From: Rhizobium sp. CB3090
Lineage (GTDB): Bacteria > Pseudomonadota > Alphaproteobacteria > Rhizobiales > Rhizobiaceae
Direction: 5' to 3'
DNA: 64,000 nucleotides
Assembly (NCBI RefSeq): GCF_029714285.1
Contig: NZ_CP121662.1
Location: forward strand, 3,158,001 to 3,222,000
Part shown: positions 32,808-41,443 of the stretch, piece by piece
Numbering within the stretch: the first letter of the stretch is position 1
Layout: each line of letters starts with the position of its first letter
Notes under the pieces: model-generated
Told to the model about the DNA's origin: nothing
The model's database searches: none
What the model saw: the letters and a program-made list of their open reading frames with translations, nothing else
Made by a program: the position numbers and the translations under genes

Positions 32808-33626
32808 TTATGCCGCTTCCGCAGCACGGCGATAGCTGGTTTCGACCTCTTCGCGAAGATCGTCCCAGATCGTCTTGCAATAATCGATGAAGTTCTGCTC
32901 GTAGCGGATCTCTGAGACGACGCGCGGGCGCGGCAGCTCGATCGTATAGACCGACTTCACCGTCGCCGGGCCAGCCGTCAGCACGTAGACCTTGTCGGCG
33001 AGCGCCACGGCCTCTTCAAGGTCGTGCGTGACGAAGACGACCGAAGCCTGGCGTTCGGCCCATAGCTTCAGGAGCTCTTCATGCATCACCGTGCGGGTCT
33101 GCACGTCGAGCGCGGAGAAGGGCTCATCCATCAGCAGGATTTCCGGCTCGTTGATGAAGGTCTGCGCCAGCGAAACGCGCTTGCGCATGCCGCCCGAGAG
33201 CTGATGCGGATAGTGATGCAGAAACTTCGAAAGCCCAACGCGGGCAAGCCAGTCCTTTGCACTCTTTTCGGCTTCCGCCTTCGATTTGCCGCGAAACAGC
33301 GGGCCGGACATGACATTGTCGATGACGTTCTTCCAGGGGAAGAGCGCATCCGTCTGGAAAGCGAAGCCGACGCGTGGGTCGATGCCGTTGACAGGGCCGC
33401 CCATCAGGCGAACTTCGCCGGCGCTGGGCTTCGCCAGCCCGGTGACGAGATTGAGCGTCGTCGACTTGCCGCACCCGGTCGGGCCGACGACGGCGACGAA
33501 TTCACCGCGCTCGACGGTCATGTTGAAATCGCGCAGTGCCGTCAGCGATTTGCCGGTCGGGGATACGAAACGGCGGCTGACATTGATGAGCTCGATCGCC
33601 GGCGTGCGGCGTTCATCCTGTTGCAT
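32808..33626 (-). CDS. ABC transporter ATP-binding protein
   Basis: Importer ATPase of 272 residues, SsuB/TauB-like. Walker A is GPTGCGKSTTLNLV near residue 50, the Q-loop is AFQTDALFPWKNV, the signature is LSGGMRKRVSLAQ near residue 145, Walker B is ILLMDEPFSALD and the H-loop is FVTHDLEEA. It drives uptake through the permease 14 bp downstream. The ATG at 33626 (MQQDERRTP) is preferred to an upstream frame with an atypical N-terminus. Confidence 0.93.
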   Translation of the reverse strand: MQQDERRTPAIELINVSRRFVSPTGKSLTALRDFNMTVERGEFVAVVGPTGCGKSTTLNLVTGLAKPSAGEVRLMGGPVNGIDPRVGFAFQTDALFPWKNVIDNVMSGPLFRGKSKAEAEKSAKDWLARVGLSKFLHHYPHQLSGGMRKRVSLAQTFINEPEILLMDEPFSALDVQTRTVMHEELLKLWAERQASVVFVTHDLEEAVALADKVYVLTAGPATVKSVYTIELPRPRVVSEIRYEQNFIDYCKTIWDDLREEVETSYRRAAEAA

Positions 33627-33735
33627 GGTGCTGATCCTGACGCGTGCCTTCGGGGCGTGCACGCAAAGCCCAGTGAACTGCAAAGTCTCTTGAGCTGCCG
33701 CTTCCGGAACCGGCCAGAAGCGGCATTATGACTGC

Positions 33736-34749
33736 TTACTTGACGTTCTTGACGAATTCCGTCGTGTAGGTCTTCGACAGGTCGATCGTCTTGCCTTTGA
33801 CGTTCTTGGAGAACTGCGAGAGTACCGCAAGAACGGTCTTCGGACCATCTTCCGGCATCACGCCATCGGCGGTGAACATTTCCTTGCCGGCATCGAGAGC
33901 CTTGATGTAGCCCTCCTTGTCGCCGACGTAGAAATCCTTCGGCATCTTCTCGGCAATCTCCGCACCGGAATGGGTGTTGATGAAACGCAGTGTCTTGACG
34001 AAGGCGTTGGCAAGCTTCTGCACTTCTTCCTTATGGGCATCGACCCAAGCTGCATCCATATAGAGCGACGCGGCCGGATAGGTGCCACCGAGCGCGGCTT
34101 CGGTGCCCTTCACGGTTCTGAGATCGACAAGAACCGAAGCTTCGCCGGTCTTCAGCAGGCGCGAGATCGTCGGTTCGGTGGTCATGCCCGCCTGAATGGC
34201 GTTCTGCTGCATGGCGGCAATGAAGGTCTGGCCGGCGCCGACCGGAACCGGGGTAACGTCAGCCGGCGACAGGCCTGCCTTGGACGCCATGTAAAGCGTC
34301 AGGAAGTTGGTGGACGAACCGAGGCCGGTAACGCCGACGCTCTTGCCCTTCAAATCGGCGAAGGACTTGATTTCCGGATGCTTGGTCGACACCAGCTCGA
34401 CTTCGCCCGGCGCCTGGCTGAATTGCACGACGGATTCGATGAACTTGCCCTTGGCCTGCAGATCGACGCAGTGATCGTAGAAACCGACGACACCCTGGAC
34501 GGCACCGGCGAGAAGCTGGTTTTCGGCGTCGACGCCAGCGGATTCGTTCAGAAGCTCGACGTCGAGGCCTTCGTCCTTAAAGTAGCCGAGGGATTCCGCA
34601 AGTTTGGCCGGCAGATAGATCTGCTTTTCATAACCGCCCACCATGATGGAGATCTTGTCGGCGGCATGCGCCGCTGTCGCGCCGAGGGATGCGGCGGTCA
34701 TGACGAGGGAAAGGGCTACGGAATGAAAAAGCGTGCGCGATGAACGCAT
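33736..34749 (-). CDS. ABC substrate-binding protein (NMT1/SsuA type), copy 1
   Basis: Periplasmic binding protein of 337 residues with a signal peptide (RTLFHSVALSLVMTAASLGATAAHA, cleavage near residue 29). The NMT1-like fold shows DKISIMVGGYEKQIYLPAKLAE, GLDVELLNESAG, GVTGLGSSTNFLTLY and a QQNAIQAGMTTEPTISRL hinge region. Ligands of this family include aliphatic sulfonates, taurine, nitrate and pyrimidine precursors; which applies here cannot be told. It is about four-fifths identical by eye to the protein of 34982-35995 and exactly the same length. Confidence 0.9.
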   Translation of the reverse strand: MRSSRTLFHSVALSLVMTAASLGATAAHAADKISIMVGGYEKQIYLPAKLAESLGYFKDEGLDVELLNESAGVDAENQLLAGAVQGVVGFYDHCVDLQAKGKFIESVVQFSQAPGEVELVSTKHPEIKSFADLKGKSVGVTGLGSSTNFLTLYMASKAGLSPADVTPVPVGAGQTFIAAMQQNAIQAGMTTEPTISRLLKTGEASVLVDLRTVKGTEAALGGTYPAASLYMDAAWVDAHKEEVQKLANAFVKTLRFINTHSGAEIAEKMPKDFYVGDKEGYIKALDAGKEMFTADGVMPEDGPKTVLAVLSQFSKNVKGKTIDLSKTYTTEFVKNVK

Positions 34750-34981
34750 GAATGTCTCCTCCTGTTAGGATGCCTGCGTCACATGTTCGCGCATGGCATG
34801 TGCTTCCTCCACGAAGCTTCACGAGCCTAGCGCGGGCAACCTTTCAGTAAGCTTTCAGCGAAAATTTCGCAGGACGGCATTGCGATTTTTTTCTCGGCGC
34901 CGCCTGCGGGCAGGGTCGAAACGGCAAATCCGAGACGATGACCGCCGCCGGCATTTGCCGGAGGCGGCGCGATGCAGCGCC

Positions 34982-35995
34982 TTACTTGGCGTTCTTGACG
35001 AACTCCGTCGTATAGGTCTTCGACAGGTCGATCGACTTGCCCTGAACGTTCTTGGAGAACTCGGAAAGCACAGCGAGGACGGTCTTCGGCCCATCTTCGG
35101 GCATCACGCCATCAGCGGTAAACATCGCCTTGCCGTTTTCAAGCGCCTTCACGTAACCCTCCTTATCGCCGACATAGAAGTCCTTCGGCATCTTGTCGGC
35201 GATCTCGGCGGCGGAATGGGTGTTGATGAAGTGCAGCGTCTTGACGAATGCGTTCGCAAGCTTCTGCACTTCCTCCTTATGATCCTTGACCCACGACGCC
35301 TGCATATAAAGAGACGCGGCAGGATAGGTTCCGCCTAGAGCGGCCCTTGTTCCATCCATCGTGCGCATGTCGATGAGCACCTTGGCCTCGCCGGTCTTCA
35401 GGAGGCGCGAGACCGTCGGCTCGGTTGTCATGCCGGCCTGAATGGCGTCCTGCTGCATGGCTGCGATGAAGGTCTGGCCGGCGCCGACCGGGACGGAGGT
35501 GAATTCACCAAGCTTCAAACCGCTTTTGACCGCCAGATATTGCGTCAGGAAGTTGGTCGACGAGCCGAGACCGGTCACGCCGAGGCTTTTGCCCTTGAAA
35601 TCGGCAGGCGACTTGATCTCAGGATGCTTGGCCGACACAAGCTCGACTTCGCCGGGCGCCTGGCTGAATTGCACGACGGATTCGACGAATTTACCCTTGC
35701 CCTGCAGATCGATGCAGTGATCATAGAAACCGACGACGCCCTGGACAGCGCCGGCAAGCATTTCGTTTTCCGCGTCGACGCCCGCCGGCTCGTTCAGAAG
35801 CTCGACATCGAGACCTTCGTCCTTGAAGTAGCCGAGGGCTTCCGCAAGCTTGGCCGGCAGATAGATCTGCTTTTCATAACCGCCCACCATGATGGAAATC
35901 TTGTCGGCGGCGTGAGCCGCCGTGACGCCGAGCGAGCCGGCAGCGATGACGAGGGAAAGGGCTGCGGAATAAAGGAACATGCTTGATGAACGCAT
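34982..35995 (-). CDS. ABC substrate-binding protein (NMT1/SsuA type), copy 2
   Basis: Paralogue of the preceding binding protein, also 337 residues, with signal peptide SSSMFLYSAALSLVIAAGSLGVTAAHA. Most of the binding-cleft sequence is shared (GGYEKQIYLPAKLAE, VQGVVGFYDHC, GLGSSTNFLT), while differences cluster near residues 155-180, for example SGLKLGEFTSVPVG against AGLSPADVTPVPVG. It is the first gene of the operon. The ATG at 35995 has GAGGAGG upstream. The region before it repeats that before copy 1, showing that the duplication included the leader. Confidence 0.9.
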   Translation of the reverse strand: MRSSSMFLYSAALSLVIAAGSLGVTAAHAADKISIMVGGYEKQIYLPAKLAEALGYFKDEGLDVELLNEPAGVDAENEMLAGAVQGVVGFYDHCIDLQGKGKFVESVVQFSQAPGEVELVSAKHPEIKSPADFKGKSLGVTGLGSSTNFLTQYLAVKSGLKLGEFTSVPVGAGQTFIAAMQQDAIQAGMTTEPTVSRLLKTGEAKVLIDMRTMDGTRAALGGTYPAASLYMQASWVKDHKEEVQKLANAFVKTLHFINTHSAAEIADKMPKDFYVGDKEGYVKALENGKAMFTADGVMPEDGPKTVLAVLSEFSKNVQGKSIDLSKTYTTEFVKNAK

Positions 35996-36084
35996 TAAAT
36001 ATCCTCCTCTCATTGGATGCCGAGCGCTTGATCGCCACCTCGGCATATGCTTCCTCCCGAAGCGGAACAGACTTGCACGAACAA

Positions 36085-36104
36085 CCTTTCAGTGAGCTGA
36101 AAGG
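36085..36104. promoter_or_regulatory. Palindrome upstream of the ABC importer operon
   Basis: A perfect 8-bp inverted repeat CCTTTCAG-TGAG-CTGAAAGG lies 90 bp before the start of binding-protein copy 2. A related half (CAACCTTTCAGTAAGCT, 34838-34854) stands at a similar distance before copy 1. It is a candidate operator for the importer. Confidence 0.5.
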
Positions 36105-36338
36105 GCGTCAGTGACCTTCTGAGCGGGAAAAGCGTTCCGGTTCCCAATGCAGATGTTGCGAGTACCGGTGATTTACAATGCCTGTGCGAGTTGCATCATC
36201 GGCAATTAAAGCAGGGGTTTGTGGACGACAGCGGAGTTCTGTTGGATCGTCGTGCCGCCGTGCTTGGACGGCCGGGGCTCGCTGACCCCCCTGCTGTGTT
36301 GGCATGGCGGGCCCCGCAAAAAATCAAGAATAAAGGCG

Positions 36339-36433
36339 GAAAAAAGGACCCGCTGTTCTTGGTGCAGCGGGCCTAAAGACTCCAGCAACTGTCCGGGCGC
36401 GGGCACGACCGGACGATGGGCATTAAGACCATC
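36339..36433 (-). ncRNA. Candidate small RNA with intrinsic terminator
   Basis: Read on the minus strand from about 36433, three consecutive stem-loops appear: GATGG/CCATC (36415-36433), GTCCGG/CCGGAC (36391-36414) and CCCGCTG/CAGCGGG (36349-36371). The last is followed by six T residues at 36345-36340, as in an intrinsic terminator. No protein gene on this strand ends near it, so the terminator has no other client. CTTGACC and TATATT boxes occur just upstream but with non-standard spacing, so the 5' end is uncertain. I cannot assign it to a known rhizobial sRNA family. Confidence 0.45.
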
Positions 36434-36439
36434 TAATAT

Positions 36440-37118
36440 AACAGGGTCAAGACGCGATTCCGACCAATTTTGGTTATGTCGCTCAACCATTAATAGAGCT
36501 GTCGCTTTACGAAATACGCTAGAGCGTTGATTTTATAATTAGAAAATATAACGGAGATCTTTTCAAAAGGAATGAGCTTTGCGGAGAAAAATTTACTTCT
36601 AGGCTCCTTCGACTCCTCCCCAGGATGCGCAATTTCCACCTATCCGCACGCTTAAAAAAACTAACGCAGCGTTAGTTGAGGGTAACACAGCAGGCAACTC
36701 CTGCAGCCGCGGATAAAAGACCTGAGAAAAATTTTTCCATCGAAAGAACGCGCAACCAGATTTCCGCGGTCTTCTCAAATCCTGAAGCTTTCTCAGGTCG
36801 AGCGGAAATATAGTCCAGTGCAGAACCGGTCACGATCCGGCTCCCGCCGGCATGCCTGCCAAGGATAACCCCATGCGTCCTCTGTAAAAATACTGATCGT
36901 TCTCAGTCTTTAGTCCAATTGACGCGAAGCTTCTTTTCTGCCGTTTATCTATCTGACGTTTGAAGGAAAAAACTCTGGCGTCAGGACTTTTGGTTGAAAA
37001 TTATCGATATTTAATACACACTGAACGGGCAGATTGGGGACGTGTCCTTGCCTCTTCCCCGGGCATCTGTAAGGTGGCGCCCGCCGGGGTACCCCCGTTC
37101 GAATGAGGAGACTGCGCA
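36440..37118. other. Long AT-rich control region before the XRE regulator
   Basis: No supported gene lies here. It contains a perfect 9-bp inverted repeat with one central base, AACTAACGC-A-GCGTTAGTT, at 36659-36677, and an 11-bp inverted repeat GACCTGAGAAA (36719-36729) with its complement at 36789-36799. An AT-rich stretch with TTGAAA and TTTAATAC-like boxes occurs near 36993-37018, about 100 bp before the XRE start. The composition is clearly more AT-rich than flanking genes, as expected for a long promoter region with several inputs. Confidence 0.5.
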
Positions 37119-37577
37119 GTGAGTGCAAAAGTACCAAATCCGATTGACGCCTATGTCGGCTCACGCGTGCGCATGCGCCGGCTTATGCTCGGCATGAGCC
37201 AGGAACGGCTCGCCGAACAGATCGGCGTTACCTTTCAGCAGGTGCAAAAATACGAAAAAGGCACCAACCGCATCGGCGCCAGCCGACTGCAGGCGATCGC
37301 AGGAGTTCTAGCCGTCCCTGTCGCTTTCTTCTTCCAGCAGGACAATACGCAACCGCTGACGACAGAAGGGCTGGGCGCGATCACCGGCCTTGAAGACCTG
37401 TCCGATTTTCTGACCTCCAAGGAAGGCCTCAGCCTCAACAAGGCCTTCATGAAGATCAATGATCCCGGCGTCCGCCAATCCGTGCTGACGCTCATCAAGT
37501 CGCTGGCCAACGCCTCCGAGCCCACGGTCATGAATGCGCCGCCTGCGGCCGAAGTTCCTTTCGGCCTCAGAAACTGA
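37119..37577 (+). CDS. XRE-family regulator, PraR-like
   Basis: DNA-binding protein of 152 residues with an XRE/Cro helix-turn-helix at about residues 10-70: RMRRLMLGMSQERLAEQIGVTFQQVQKYEKGTNRIGASRLQ. This sequence is typical of the rhizobial PraR/SinR-like group, which includes regulators of quorum sensing and attachment; the C-terminal 80 residues are less conserved. The GTG start at 37119 is supported by GAGGAG nine bases upstream. It precedes the SARP regulator by 350 bp, and a functional link to the peptide cluster is possible but unproven. Confidence 0.88.
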   Translation: MSAKVPNPIDAYVGSRVRMRRLMLGMSQERLAEQIGVTFQQVQKYEKGTNRIGASRLQAIAGVLAVPVAFFFQQDNTQPLTTEGLGAITGLEDLSDFLTSKEGLSLNKAFMKINDPGVRQSVLTLIKSLANASEPTVMNAPPAAEVPFGLRN

Positions 37578-37930
37578 TCTCCATGCCTCGCCCTATGAAA
37601 AACGGGTGAGGCGCGGATCATGATCGAATGATAGATTGTCCCCATATCGACGATCGCGGCATCCGCAATCGCAGAAAAGGATTGAGCGCGGCGCGTTCGT
37701 TCGAACTCGGACGGATGGCTCCGGCTTTTTGAAAAAAGGGCATTCCTTCCGCTTTCAGGCAATTCATCTCAAAGCAGGATGTTCTAGCGATTGCGATAGG
37801 ATAGCAGGCATCGTAGTGTGAAATTCATGAATCGTAGATGACACCTGTGATCACGCAGGGCGTTGGTGATCGCGAGCGATACCGGAATCGCGGTTGCGAT
37901 ACCGGGACGCTGCTAATGCAGTGGGGACGC
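37578..37930. other. Intergenic region before the SARP gene
   Basis: This 353-bp gap holds no supported gene. Its last part carries the tandem direct repeat at 37868-37905 and a related GCGATAGG at 37793-37800. Otherwise I see only an unremarkable sequence with no terminator for the XRE gene. Confidence 0.5.
37868..37905. promoter_or_regulatory. Tandem direct repeat upstream of the SARP gene
   Basis: Two adjacent imperfect copies share ATCGCG and GCGATACCGG: 37868-37885 and 37886-37905. The GCGATACCGG cores lie exactly 20 bp apart (37876-37885 and 37896-37905). SARP-type activators bind direct repeats, so this is a candidate autoregulatory or activating site 26 bp before the start codon. Confidence 0.45.
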
Positions 37931-39880
37931 ATGGATTTCAGGCTGCTGACATTCGGAGACCTACGTCTCGTCGACGGAACAGGCTCTATTGTGCCTTTTC
38001 CCGAAAAGGGTCTGCTGTCGATCTGCTTTCTGCTGACGAGCCCCTCGCCGCAAAAGACCCGTGCGGAGCTTGCGGAATTTCTTTGGGGCGACATTCCCCT
38101 GGATAAGGCGCTTGCCAATCTGCGGCAGACCCTGTCGCGTGTCAAAAACCGGCAGGACGAACTTGGAGTAGCACTGCTGCTGATCGAGCAGGCGACCGTC
38201 AGCATCAATGTCCAAGCCTTCACCACCGATCTCGCACTGCTGAACGCGGTGTCGCAAACCAATCCCCACACCGCGCTGGACGGATTGCTGCAACTCGGCC
38301 GCTGGGATTTTCTCGCCCGCACCGAGGTCATCGGCGGCCAGGCTCGCATGTGGCTGCATGCACAGCGCGATCGCATCAAGACACAGATATTGACGACGCT
38401 TCGCGATGCCATCGCGGCCATAAGCGAAGATGCGGACGCGACGATTATCAAAGAGGCGGCGCTGCGGTTGTTCGAGGCCCACCCCGAAGATGAGGCGGTC
38501 TACCAGCTGCTAAGTGAGACCTATGCCGGCGAACCCCAGCTCGAAAGCGCCCGTCATATTTTCGAGAGCCGCAGAAAATATAAATGGGGCGAATTGCCCG
38601 TCGCCCCCGACCCACAGACGCTCAGCGTCGCGCGGCGGTTGTTCGAACGCCAGCGCAGCGTCGCGCCACAGCTTCGGCAGGAAGCAAGCCCACAATTGGA
38701 AATCGTTCCGCCGGCGCCGCGCGGGCCGCCCAAGCTTGCGCTGCTGCCGCCCGTGAACCTAGCGCTAGGCCATCAGGCGGCAGTCGTCCTTGCTTCCGCG
38801 CTGATGGAAGATATCACGGTCGGCCTTTGCGTCTTGAAGACCGTAACAATGGTGGCGCCCTACACGGCTGAGAAAATCGCGCTCGACTCCGACCGGATCG
38901 CGACTCTCGAGAGATACGGCATCAGCTACATTCTGGACACCAAACTCAGCTTTGATGGCGATGCCTATGGCCTGTTTGCGCAATTGATTTACGTCGGCAA
39001 TGACGAGGTGGTCTGGGCCGAACGCTTCAGTATGGATGCCCATACACTGCCGCGCCAGCACCGCGAAATCGCTCAACGCATCGTCGCGACGGCCGCCAGC
39101 CATATCGAGCGCAACGAATTCTCACGGGATTATTTCGAACGCAATCCGGAAGCCTACCATCAGTATCTGCTCGGCCAGCGATATCTGAAAAACCTCGGCC
39201 TTCCGGACATCCGCCGTGCCCGCAAGGCTTTCCAGGCGGCACTCAAGGAAAATCCCTATTTCTCGCCAGCCTTGAGCGGAATAGCCCGTACCTATCATAT
39301 GGAGTGGCTGGTAACGGCACGCGGCGATTCGCAATTGTTGAAGCAGGTGGAAGAAGAGGCTGGCAAGGCGATCGCCGCCGGCCAGGACCTTGCGGCCGGC
39401 TACCGTGAATTTGCCGCCGCGAAGCTCTATCAGAATGATTTTGACGAGAGCCTGAAGGCTTTTGACCTCGCCGAAACCATCAGCCCGCACCACGCCGATG
39501 TCATTGCCGACTATGCAAACACACTAGTTCATGCTTCACAACCGGCCGAAGGTTTGAACAAGATAGAGAGCGCCATCAAGCTCAATCCACTAAGCCCGGA
39601 TCTCTATTTCTGGACAGCAGCCGGCGCCAGTTATCATCTGGAGCAATACGAGGATGCCATGAACTACATCGACCGCATGGCCGATCCTGCTCCAGCGGCG
39701 CGACTTGCAGCCGCCACTGCCGCGATGGCGGGAGATACGCGCAAGGCCAGAGCTCTTGTGCGCAAGGTCAAAGAGACCTATCCAGATTTCGAGATCGATA
39801 CATGGCTCTCCATCGTGCCCATCCGCGAACAATGGCAGAGAGACCATTATCGGGAAGGACTGCGACGTGCAGGTTTTTGA
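37931..39880 (+). CDS. SARP/BTAD transcriptional regulator with TPR domain
   Basis: Large regulator of 649 residues. Residues 1-90 form an OmpR-like winged helix (FRLLTFGDLRLVDGTG; RAELAEFLWGDIPLDKALANLRQTLSRVK), about 95-245 form a BTAD helical domain, about 270-410 resemble the TolB/adenylate-cyclase-associated segment (LALLPPVNL through DTKLSFDGDAYGLFAQL), and about 420-620 contain TPR-like repeats. This layout matches SARP-type regulators of secondary-metabolite genes and adenylate-cyclase-like TPR proteins lacking the cyclase. It ends 31 bp before the peptide precursor, in the same direction. ATG 37916 is an alternative start. Confidence 0.83.
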   Translation: MDFRLLTFGDLRLVDGTGSIVPFPEKGLLSICFLLTSPSPQKTRAELAEFLWGDIPLDKALANLRQTLSRVKNRQDELGVALLLIEQATVSINVQAFTTDLALLNAVSQTNPHTALDGLLQLGRWDFLARTEVIGGQARMWLHAQRDRIKTQILTTLRDAIAAISEDADATIIKEAALRLFEAHPEDEAVYQLLSETYAGEPQLESARHIFESRRKYKWGELPVAPDPQTLSVARRLFERQRSVAPQLRQEASPQLEIVPPAPRGPPKLALLPPVNLALGHQAAVVLASALMEDITVGLCVLKTVTMVAPYTAEKIALDSDRIATLERYGISYILDTKLSFDGDAYGLFAQLIYVGNDEVVWAERFSMDAHTLPRQHREIAQRIVATAASHIERNEFSRDYFERNPEAYHQYLLGQRYLKNLGLPDIRRARKAFQAALKENPYFSPALSGIARTYHMEWLVTARGDSQLLKQVEEEAGKAIAAGQDLAAGYREFAAAKLYQNDFDESLKAFDLAETISPHHADVIADYANTLVHASQPAEGLNKIESAIKLNPLSPDLYFWTAAGASYHLEQYEDAMNYIDRMADPAPAARLAAATAAMAGDTRKARALVRKVKETYPDFEIDTWLSIVPIREQWQRDHYREGLRRAGF

Positions 39881-39911
39881 GAATATCTTTTGACAAGAGA
39901 GGGGACTGAGC

Positions 39912-40196
39912 ATGGCAAATTTCGTAGTAATTGGAATTCCCGGCGATCCGCAACTTTATCTCGCCGATCTCGGCGCAGGCACAGTATCGCCACTCCAGGC
40001 ACCGGCGGGCACCACTCTCGGTACCGCCGATCAGTTGCGGAATGCTGGCGCAATCATCGTCAAGGGCGTTAATCTCGCCATTACGGTCGGCAGCTCTGCT
40101 CATGCCGCCAGTGGCCAATTCGACGACCAAGCCGCAACTATCCAATTCGACGAGGGGCCTGCTTCAGGCCAGTTTGATACCGACGTCAAACCGTGA
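39912..40196 (+). CDS. Putative RiPP precursor peptide with QFD repeats
   Basis: A 94-residue peptide with an AGGGGA ribosome-binding site. Residues 1-65 look like a leader (ANFVVIGIPGDPQLYLADLG, then a hydrophobic IIVKGVNLAITVG segment). Residues 67-94 are three nine-residue units: SGQFDDQAA, TIQFDEGPA and SGQFDTDVKP, with QFD at 69-71, 78-80 and 87-89. No cysteine is present. The stop TGA overlaps the GTG of the YcaO gene, tying its translation to a peptide-backbone modifying enzyme. This context makes it the likely substrate of YcaO-TfuA. I do not recognise the core from any characterised product. A small structural protein is the alternative. Confidence 0.75.
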   Translation: MANFVVIGIPGDPQLYLADLGAGTVSPLQAPAGTTLGTADQLRNAGAIIVKGVNLAITVGSSAHAASGQFDDQAATIQFDEGPASGQFDTDVKP

Positions 40197-41443
40197 TCAC
40201 AGCGTTGTCTCCGGCCGCGCTCATGCCGCGCAATTCGGGCCAGCAGGACGTTGCTGTCGGTCCATCCTATTCTGACCGCATCTGCGCGGCCGAAGAGACG
40301 TTTCGACGGATAGAACCCTGTCTTGCTAGCCACGGCGTTACTCGCCTTGGCCGGCTGACTGGACTCGACAAAATCGGCCTGCCTGTCTGGCAGGCCGTCA
40401 GTCCGAATGCCAGGTCGATCGTCATCAACAACGGCAAGGGCATCACGGATATCGACGCCAAGGTCTCTGCCGCCATGGAGGCGCTGGAACGAACGGTCGC
40501 CGGCGCCCCTGCGATCAAGCCCATCTACACCAGCCGACAGGAACTGCTGGCCAAAGAACACCATGCTGACTCGCTTCCGTCTCTCATCGGCCGCGGTCAG
40601 GCCGATATCGCCGATGGAGAGGAAATCGCCTGGGTAGAGGGTCACGATCTCATAGCCGGTCGAAACGCCTGGATTCCCTTCGAGGCCGTGACGCTCGACC
40701 GCACCCCCCGCAAATCACGCTTCTGGCAATGCTCCGACGGTCTCGCCTCCGGCAATGTCCTGACCGAGGCCATTCTGCACGGCTTGCTCGAACGCATCGA
40801 GCGTGACGCCAAGGTGCTGTGGGATATTTCCGAACCGGCCCTACGCGCGGATACGTGCATCGATCCCACCTCGCTTGCCGACCCGGTGATGGACGCACTG
40901 ATAGGTAAGATTGACGTCGCTGATCTGGCGCTCAAACTATTCGACGTAACGAGCGATATAGGAATCCCGGCCTTCGCCGCCTTTCTCGGCCCGGTCGAAA
41001 TCGCGCGGGCAAAACATGTCCGTTATCTCGACGTCACCATGGGCAGCGGTGCGCATCCCTCACCGGTGCGGGCGGCGATCCGCGCTGTGACGGAGGCGGC
41101 GCAATCGCGCCTCACCTTCATCAGCGGCGCCAGGGACGACATCCGACCCGATGATTTCACCCGGGAGCTGCCGGAAAGCATCCGCCGTTGTTTTGAAGCG
41201 GAGCCGAAGCCGGCGGCACGATCAGAGGAAGCCTTGCCGCACGGCGCCGAGCCGCTGTTGCATTTGACTCTAGAACGAATGCGCCAGGCCGGCATCAATT
41301 CCGCCATCGCACTTTCGCTCGGCCAAGCATCGCTTCCCTTTGCCGTTGCCAAGCTTATCGTGCCGCAACTCGAAAATCCTGCCGGCGAGCGCAAGCGTCG
41401 CTTCGGCTATCGCGCCATTTCCAAGACGTTGCGGCTGCTATGA
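40193..41443 (+). CDS. YcaO-domain peptide-modifying enzyme
   Basis: YcaO-family ATP-dependent enzyme of 416 residues. The nucleotide and magnesium motifs are visible: AAMEALER at 93-100 with E96 and E99, and LTEAILHGLLERIERDAKVLW at 190-210 with E192, E200 and E203; the C-terminal part has RAAIRAVTEAAQSRLTFISGARDD near residue 300. YcaO enzymes activate peptide amide bonds by phosphorylation, giving azolines or, with TfuA, thioamides. The C-terminus is not proline-rich, unlike many azoline synthases. The GTG start overlaps the precursor stop; the end overlaps the TfuA start (ATGA). Confidence 0.92.
   Translation: MITALSPAALMPRNSGQQDVAVGPSYSDRICAAEETFRRIEPCLASHGVTRLGRLTGLDKIGLPVWQAVSPNARSIVINNGKGITDIDAKVSAAMEALERTVAGAPAIKPIYTSRQELLAKEHHADSLPSLIGRGQADIADGEEIAWVEGHDLIAGRNAWIPFEAVTLDRTPRKSRFWQCSDGLASGNVLTEAILHGLLERIERDAKVLWDISEPALRADTCIDPTSLADPVMDALIGKIDVADLALKLFDVTSDIGIPAFAAFLGPVEIARAKHVRYLDVTMGSGAHPSPVRAAIRAVTEAAQSRLTFISGARDDIRPDDFTRELPESIRRCFEAEPKPAARSEEALPHGAEPLLHLTLERMRQAGINSAIALSLGQASLPFAVAKLIVPQLENPAGERKRRFGYRAISKTLRLL

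Noticed and set aside
36206..36490. 94-residue minus-strand frame across the candidate small RNA
   Set aside because: It reads through a strong intrinsic terminator and has no family resemblance.
37931..39880. Adenylate cyclase activity for the SARP-TPR protein
   Set aside because: The cyclase catalytic domain is absent; only the associated helical and TPR parts are present.
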